Source: Myxococcales bacterium
GTDB lineage: Bacteria > Myxococcota > Polyangia > Fen-1088
Length of the DNA: 8,455 nt
Assembly: GCA_003159055.1 (NCBI GenBank)
Contig: PMLH01000229.1
Location: 1 to 8,455, forward strand
Direction of reading: 5' to 3'
Shown here: piece after piece, positions 6,672 to 8,455 of the stretch
Layout: each line of letters opens with the position of its first letter
Position numbering within the stretch: the first letter of the stretch is position 1
Notes under the pieces: generated by a model
Seen by the model: only the letters and a program-made list of their open reading frames with translations
The model's database searches: none
What the model was told of the DNA's origin: nothing
Position numbers and translations under genes: made by a program

Positions 6672-6944
6672 CTACGGGCGAGCTTCGAGCACCAGGTTGA
6701 ACGGCGTCTCCGCTGCGCGGCGGAAACGTGTGAAGCCGCCTTCCTGGGCGACTTTGCGCAGGCGACCTTCGCCGGCCTGAGCACCCAGGGCCACGCCTTC
6801 ACCAGCCAAGGAATTCGAAACGCACAGCAGAGTCGATGCGGCATGGAACACGCGCCCGACGGGATGGAGGTTGTCCTCCAGTTTGTCACCGGCAAAAGGT
6901 TCCACCACCCCGCTGCCCCCGCCAGCGCGAGCAAGAGCGTCCAC
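6672..6944 (-). pseudogene. C-terminal remnant of a class I SAM-dependent methyltransferase
   Basis: The 90-codon frame keeps the end of a methyltransferase family I recognise from its terminal signature: VEPFAGDKLEDNLHPVGRV, then ALGAQAGEGRLRKVAQEGGF, then TRFRRAAETPFNLVLEARP to a normal stop. Full-length members are several hundred residues, with the SAM-binding Rossmann core upstream. Here nothing of that core is present. The recognisable part begins near ALARAGGGSGVVEPF, and only about 35 unrelated codons separate it from the stop of the CoA-transferase gene. A GTG at 6944 with a GGAG 10 bases upstream could still start translation, but without the SAM-binding site it cannot be an active enzyme. 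It is most likely a 5'-truncated remnant left by a deletion or rearrangement. The family call is from memory of conserved segments, not a search. Confidence 0.72.
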
Positions 6945-6995
6945 ACCAGAACCGAGCTCCGGTGAATGCTCTTGATTCGCTTCTACCTCCCATGC

Positions 6996-7646
6996 TCAAC
7001 CCGAGGCCGGACGGAGGGGCGCCTTGGTCAGGCGCGCCAGATCATCGAAGGTCAGCCCATCGACGGTTTCGATCACGGCGAGGCCGCGGGCGGTGACGTC
7101 GATGATGGCCAGGTCCGTGTAGATCCGATCGACACAGGCAACCGCCGTCAGCGGGTAGGTGCATCGCTCGACGAGCTTGGACTCGCCGGTCTTGGTGGTG
7201 TGCTCCATCATCACGTACACGTGCCGAGCGCCGATGGCCAAGTCCATGGCCCCGCCAACCGCCGGTATCGCGTCTGGCGCACCTGTGTGCCAGTTGGCGA
7301 GATCGCCCCGGGCCGACACCTGGAAGGCCCCGAGCACGCAGACGTCGACGTGGCCTCCTCGCATCATGGCAAACGAATCGCCGTGATGAAAGAAGCAGCC
7401 GCCCGGGAGCAATGTCACCGGCTCTTTCCCGGCGTTGATGAGCTCGGGATCTTCTTGGCCGGAAAGGGGGCCGGGGCCCATGCCCAGGATGCCGTTCTCA
7501 CTTTGCAGAACGATCTCGCGGTCGGACGGCAGGAAGTCGGCGACCATGGTCGGCAAGCCGATGCCCAGGTTCACATACATCCCTTCACGGATGTCGCGCG
7601 CCACGCGGGCCGCGAGCTCGTGACGGGTGCGACGCTTGAAGGCCAT
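6996..7646 (-). CDS. scoB: 3-oxoacid CoA-transferase subunit B
   Basis: Beta subunit of a family I CoA-transferase, which moves CoA between succinyl-CoA and a 3-oxoacid (acetoacetate or 3-oxoadipate); 216 aa, normal length. It has GMYVNLGIGLPTMVADFLP (22-40) and the active-site signature LQSENGILG (47-55), with Glu50 as the catalytic glutamate that forms the enzyme-CoA thioester. Further conserved segments are GGHVDVCVLGAFQVSARGDLANW, KTGESKLVERCTYPLT and VDRIYTDLAIIDVT. ATG is preceded by GAGGA overlapping the end of the subunit A gene. The gap is 6 bases, so translation is probably coupled. There are no pca or ketone-body genes nearby, so the exact 3-oxoacid cannot be fixed; scoB is preferred over pcaJ only by default. 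Confidence 0.94.
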   Translation of the reverse strand: MAFKRRTRHELAARVARDIREGMYVNLGIGLPTMVADFLPSDREIVLQSENGILGMGPGPLSGQEDPELINAGKEPVTLLPGGCFFHHGDSFAMMRGGHVDVCVLGAFQVSARGDLANWHTGAPDAIPAVGGAMDLAIGARHVYVMMEHTTKTGESKLVERCTYPLTAVACVDRIYTDLAIIDVTARGLAVIETVDGLTFDDLARLTKAPLRPASG

Positions 7647-7652
7647 GGGTCC

Positions 7653-8336
7653 TCAACTCGCAGGCGCCGATGGCGCGCCAACCCTGACCACCCGGTGTAC
7701 GAAGATTCCGGGGGTTACGACCGATTCCGGGTCGAGCTCGCCCAGACTGACGACCTCGCTGACCTGGGCGATGGTTCGCTGTGCCGCCGTGGCCATGATG
7801 GGCCCGAAGTTGCGCGCCGTCTTGCGATACACAAGGTTGCCCCAACGGTCGCCCTTGTGGGCCTTGATGAGCGCGACGTCGCCGCGGATGGGGAACTCGA
7901 GCACGTACTGCCGTCCCCCGATCTCGCGGGTTTCCTTCCCCTCGGCGAGAGAGGTGCCGTATCCGGTGGGGGTATAGAGCGCACCAAAGCCGGCACCGGC
8001 CGCCTGGATGCGGGCCGCCAGGTTGCCCTGCGGCACGAGCTCAAGCTCGATCTTTCGCGCGCGGTAGAGCCCGTCGAACACATGAGAGTCGGTCTGGCGC
8101 GGAAAGGAGCAAACGATCTTGCGAACCCGGCCCATCTTGAGCAGCGCCGCGAGTCCCGTGTCGCCATTCCCGGCGTTGTTGCTCACCACGGTCAAATCCC
8201 GGGCCCCCTGTGCGATCAGCGCATCGATCAACTCGAACGGCAGGCCCGCCGTGCCAAAACCGCCAATCATGACCGTCGCCCCATCACGGATATCCGCAAC
8301 GGCGACCTCGACCGATGAAACAGTCTTATCAATCAC
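7653..8336 (-). CDS. scoA: 3-oxoacid CoA-transferase subunit A
   Basis: Alpha subunit partner of the CoA-transferase; 227 aa from the chosen start. Family signature 1 is DGATVMIGGFGTAGLP (18-33). Other conserved stretches are SNNAGNGDTGLAALL, KIVCSFPRQTDSHVF, LELVPQGNLAARIQAAGAG, YTPTGYGTSLAEGKETRE, RWGNLVYRKTARNFGPIMA and the C-terminal VVTPGIFVHRVV. The frame is open further upstream to 8402, but family members begin MIDKTV..., which matches the GTG at 8336. That GTG is preceded by AGGGAGG (8341-8347) with a 4-base spacer, and this decides the start. It is the first gene of a two-gene operon, with subunit B 6 bases downstream. Confidence 0.94.
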   Translation of the reverse strand: MIDKTVSSVEVAVADIRDGATVMIGGFGTAGLPFELIDALIAQGARDLTVVSNNAGNGDTGLAALLKMGRVRKIVCSFPRQTDSHVFDGLYRARKIELELVPQGNLAARIQAAGAGFGALYTPTGYGTSLAEGKETREIGGRQYVLEFPIRGDVALIKAHKGDRWGNLVYRKTARNFGPIMATAAQRTIAQVSEVVSLGELDPESVVTPGIFVHRVVRVGAPSAPAS

Positions 8337-8455
8337 GAACCCTCCCTGGCCTTTGCAAAAGTTCTGATTCCTGCCGTAACCTTCGTCAAGGGCGATTATC
8401 AAACTAGCTGTTCGATTACCGCCCGGAGCTATGGCCGGGTGGCCTTGACTCGGAC
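8337..8455 (-). promoter_or_regulatory. Leader and presumed promoter region of the CoA-transferase operon
   Basis: Upstream of the subunit A gene the AGGGAGG ribosome site is clear (8341-8347). Promoter candidates are weak. GATAAT (8400-8395, minus strand) resembles a -10 but has no good -35. TTGACG (8389-8384) resembles a -35 but has only CAGAAC at the right distance. CCCGG/CCGGG arms around an 8-base centre lie further upstream, near 8423-8440. No gene start is visible between here and the right edge. Confidence 0.3.

Noticed and set aside
6347..6946. 199-codon minus-strand frame with a Pro-X run
   Set aside because: It overlaps the methyltransferase remnant in another frame and runs into the end of bcp. 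The Pro-X run comes from the nucleotide repeats.
6966..8318. 450-codon plus-strand frame over the CoA-transferase genes
   Set aside because: It is antisense to both subunits, which carry clear family signatures. The product is His/Arg/Gly-rich noise.
8337..8402. Longer N-terminus for CoA-transferase subunit A
   Set aside because: The extra residues do not resemble the family, while the GTG at 8336 has a strong ribosome site and gives the usual MIDKTV start.

Overview
This is a GC-rich bacterial window with GTG/TTG starts and tightly spaced operons. The best guess for the host is a Myxococcota/deltaproteobacterial-type or similar high-GC proteobacterium. That guess rests on the style of the DksA/TraR-like protein, the multiheme cytochrome lipoprotein and the GC-rich intergenic hairpins. 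It is an inference, not something the sequence proves.

Layout. (1) Positions 1-3191, minus strand: an RND efflux operon. A periplasmic adaptor (membrane fusion) lipoprotein comes first, then the inner-membrane RND permease, which runs off the left edge with 646 codons visible. (2) Positions 3192-3286: a short divergent intergenic region with an inverted repeat. (3) Positions 3287-6392, plus strand: an unrecognised 90-aa helical protein, a 619-aa octaheme c-type cytochrome with a probable lipoprotein signal, a 135-aa DksA/TraR-type C4 zinc-finger protein, and a 2-Cys peroxiredoxin of the BCP/PrxQ type. The last three are separated by 33 and 18 bases and look co-transcribed. (4) Positions 6393-6671: no gene, but a cluster of short direct repeats and GC-rich hairpins, including a perfect 11-bp stem. 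(5) Positions 6672 to about 6944, minus strand: the C-terminal piece of a SAM-dependent methyltransferase, apparently a decayed gene. (6) Positions 6996-8336, minus strand: a two-subunit 3-oxoacid CoA-transferase operon, subunit A then B.

How the genes may work together. The efflux pair exports an unknown substrate and needs a TolC-like outer-membrane channel not seen here. The cytochrome, zinc-finger regulator and peroxiredoxin form a plausible redox or stress group: extracytoplasmic electron transfer, transcriptional adjustment and hydroperoxide removal. Their functional link is inferred from spacing only. The CoA-transferase serves ketone-body, acetoacetate or 3-oxoadipate type metabolism.

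I found no CRISPR array, tRNA, rRNA, transposase or phage gene. Nothing here is clearly a new defence or mobile system. The least ordinary items are the octaheme cytochrome with a HEAT-like tail, the methyltransferase remnant, and the hairpin cluster beside it.
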